Notes under the pieces: model-generated
What the model saw: only the letters and a program-made list of their open reading frames with translations
Database searches by the model: none
Told to the model about the DNA's origin: nothing
Made by a program: the position numbers and the translations under genes
NCBI GenBank assembly: GCA_046482855.1
Contig: JAWOEH010000160.1
Span: 1-24,628, forward strand
Direction: 5' to 3'
Source: CAYVSF01 sp046482855
Lineage (GTDB): Bacteria; Bacteroidota; Bacteroidia; Bacteroidales; UBA12077
Length of the DNA: 24,628 bases
In this document: positions 23,348 through 24,628 of the stretch, in pieces
Position numbering within the stretch: the first letter of the stretch is position 1
Layout: every line of letters starts with the position of its first letter

Positions 23348-23418
23348 TGTCCGATGGTGTAATGGCAGCACAGGTGATTTTGGTTCATCCGGTCAAGGTT
23401 CGAATCCTTGTCGGACAG
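23348..23418 (+). tRNA. tRNA-Gln (anticodon TTG)
   Basis: A 71-base cloverleaf: acceptor arms TGTCCGA (23348-23354) and TCGGACA (23411-23417) pair perfectly; the anticodon loop TTTTGGT gives TTG; the T loop is TTCGAAT in a CAAGG/CCTTG stem; the discriminator is G73. CCA is not encoded. Confidence 0.95.
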
Positions 23419-23420
23419 CG

Positions 23421-23451
23421 AAAAAGCTCAGGAGATTCCTGGGCTTTTTTT
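23421..23451 (+). terminator. Intrinsic terminator of tRNA-Gln
   Basis: An 11-bp stem with one T-G wobble (arms 23423-23433 and 23437-23447, 3-base loop) runs into a tract of seven T. It starts a few bases after the tRNA and is the counterpart of the tRNA-Asn terminator at the other end of the window. Confidence 0.8.
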
Positions 23452-23461
23452 GTTTCTCCGC

Positions 23462-23491
23462 TTGACAGCCCTGAAAAAAGAGCGTAACTTG
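23462..23491 (+). promoter_or_regulatory. Probable promoter of the T9SS-sorted protein gene
   Basis: TTG (23462-23464, within TTGACA) and TAACTTG (23485-23491, one T short of TAnnTTTG) are 20 bases apart, as in Bacteroidota promoters. A TATAAT at 23492-23497 is present but is too far from TTGACA to form an E. coli-type pair. Confidence 0.4.
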
Positions 23492-23566
23492 TATAATCCT
23501 GCCAGTTTGAAGTTCCTTACTTCACTGAAGGGAGAGCAACTATTCTTAAATTAATTCCCAGGGCTT

Positions 23567-24589
23567 ATGAAAAAACTTTTCCTTTCTTTTATAGTCGGGG
23601 TTATAATTCAACCCCTAAGCTATGGTCAGTATCAAATGACCGGAGAGCAACACATGCTGCGTGCCGGAGATGAACACCATTTTCGCATCGCCCAAAAAGC
23701 CGATCCTGGAACTGACGGCACCCATCAGGTTTGGGATTTTTCGCATCTCGTTGCCGAGCAGGATCTTCACAGCCATATGTTGCCTTACAACAATGGGCTT
23801 GAAACTCCCCAAATAAAAGGTTCAGTAGTGCTGGAAGAGTTTGGCACCCATTTTATCTTCGATCTTTCCGGAACGCAAATGTTACAAACAGCTACACAAC
23901 TAAAAGGAGGCGGACTCATTGTATACGAAAAACCCTTGCTTCGTTTGCAGTATCCTCTTACTTACGGAACCTACAACCAGGGTGAATACGCAGGCTACTT
24001 GCTAAAGGGAGAACGGAAACAATCTTTCTTCGGACATTATGAGGTACATGCCGATGCTAGCGGAACGCTCATTTTACCAGGGAATGTGCAAATTGATAAT
24101 ACGATACGAATTAAGTCCACGAAGATTCAAACCTATCAAAGCAGTTCAATGGCCTCGGAGGTTACCAGTTATAAATGGTACGCCAGAGGGTGTCGGTATC
24201 CGTTACTGACAATTATTCAGGCTGGCTGTGGCGATGAACCAAAAACCATCCGCACAGCATTTTACGCAAATGCTGCCGATTTGCTTCGGGAACCTCAAGA
24301 ACTTACTAACCAAGACGCTTTTTATGGCACATTGCTTTCCGGATATCCTAATCCTGCCCACGAGGAAGTTATCCTGGAATACAGTGTAAACAGAGAAGGA
24401 CCTGTGACCTTCAACATCTACTCAACCCAAGGTAGCAAAGTGGCTCAATTAAAAGAGGGCAAAAAAGCTCCGGGAAGATACGAAAAGCGAATAGATATAA
24501 AAGAACTCAACCTTCCATCGGGCATACTTATTTTGACACTTAAAACTGCCGACAGACAGCAAGAATACAGTTTACAGGTTATACATTAA
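23567..24589 (+). CDS. Secreted protein with T9SS type A sorting domain
   Basis: The 340-residue protein has a signal peptide (MKKLFLSFIVGVIIQPLSYG, cleaved before or after Q21), a beta-rich middle part of about 230 residues that I do not recognise, and a C-terminal domain of 81 residues from YPNPAHEEV (260) to the end. That domain is a typical T9SS type A sorting signal: YPNP start, VTFNIYSTQGSKV, LPSGILILTLKT and a final basic/aromatic strand. It should be exported by the Sec and type IX pathways and released or anchored on the surface. Four features (WDF, GTYNQGEYAGYL, SYKWYARGCRYPLL, a lone GCGDE) give no functional clue. It has no partner gene inside the window; the last 39 bases after it hold nothing I can support. 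Confidence 0.85.
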   Translation: MKKLFLSFIVGVIIQPLSYGQYQMTGEQHMLRAGDEHHFRIAQKADPGTDGTHQVWDFSHLVAEQDLHSHMLPYNNGLETPQIKGSVVLEEFGTHFIFDLSGTQMLQTATQLKGGGLIVYEKPLLRLQYPLTYGTYNQGEYAGYLLKGERKQSFFGHYEVHADASGTLILPGNVQIDNTIRIKSTKIQTYQSSSMASEVTSYKWYARGCRYPLLTIIQAGCGDEPKTIRTAFYANAADLLREPQELTNQDAFYGTLLSGYPNPAHEEVILEYSVNREGPVTFNIYSTQGSKVAQLKEGKKAPGRYEKRIDIKELNLPSGILILTLKTADRQQEYSLQVIH

Positions 24590-24628
24590 AAATTAAAGCT
24601 TCCTAAAACAAGGAAACAGGTGAGTAAC

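Noticed and set aside
23462..23497. E. coli-like TTGACA and TATAAT pair
   Set aside because: The spacing is 24 bases, too long for a sigma-70 promoter; the Bacteroidota-type TTG / TAACTTG pair explains the site better.
24600..24615. TTCCT / AGGAA hairpin after the last gene
   Set aside because: Only 5 bp and not followed by T residues, so it is not supported as a terminator.
1..24628. Mobile elements, CRISPR arrays, attachment sites near the two tRNA genes
   Set aside because: No transposase, integrase, spaced direct repeats or duplicated tRNA 3' ends were seen.

Overview
The window reads as a chromosomal segment of a Bacteroidota bacterium, most likely class Bacteroidia (a Marinilabiliales-type marine or anaerobic lineage is my guess, not proven). 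The signs are two type IX secretion system (T9SS) C-terminal sorting domains, a PorZ-like protein, SCEK-type lipoproteins, DUF4382, an ECF sigma factor paired with a barrel-bearing anti-sigma factor, a Bacteroidetes-type deoxynucleoside kinase, and promoters of the TTTG / TAnnTTTG kind with no Shine-Dalgarno sequences. There is no transposase, integrase, phage gene or CRISPR array; the DNA looks like ordinary, compact chromosome.

Layout. 1-200: tRNA-Asn (minus) with its promoter and terminator. 370-1611: kbl, glycine C-acetyltransferase, ending at a bidirectional terminator. 1635-5129 (minus): a four-gene operon of lipoprotein, ECF sigma factor, an anti-sigma factor that seems to span both membranes, and a DUF4382 lipoprotein. 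5194-6087 (minus): deoxynucleoside kinase and a small ribbon-helix-helix-like protein. 6187-8948 (minus): a GH3-family acyl-adenylating enzyme and an aminotransferase-fold protein that lacks several catalytic residues. 9168-9893 (minus): recO. 10073-12726 (plus): a small outer-membrane barrel protein and a secreted seven-bladed WD40/caspase protein. 12829-15747 (minus): porZ and rdgB. 15881-19579 (plus): a 1232-residue receptor with propeller, Y_Y_Y domain, membrane segment, class III adenylyl cyclase and HD phosphohydrolase. 19576-20373 (minus): a DUF2797 zinc-ribbon protein. 20501-23289 (plus): promoter with an overlapping inverted repeat, a tiny membrane ORF, PspC protein, PadR repressor and a second PspC protein. 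23295-23451: tRNA-Gln with promoter and terminator. 23567-24589 (plus): a T9SS-sorted secreted protein.

The common theme is envelope sensing and export. Three separate signalling devices lie in 25 kb: a trans-envelope anti-sigma/ECF system, a single-polypeptide receptor that appears able both to make cyclic nucleotide and perhaps to destroy it, and a PadR/PspC membrane-stress module. The cyclase-HD receptor and the sigma/anti-sigma/lipoprotein operon are the best candidates for something new. Functions are assigned from recognisable motifs; no search was run. No gene-free stretch exceeds 300 bases.
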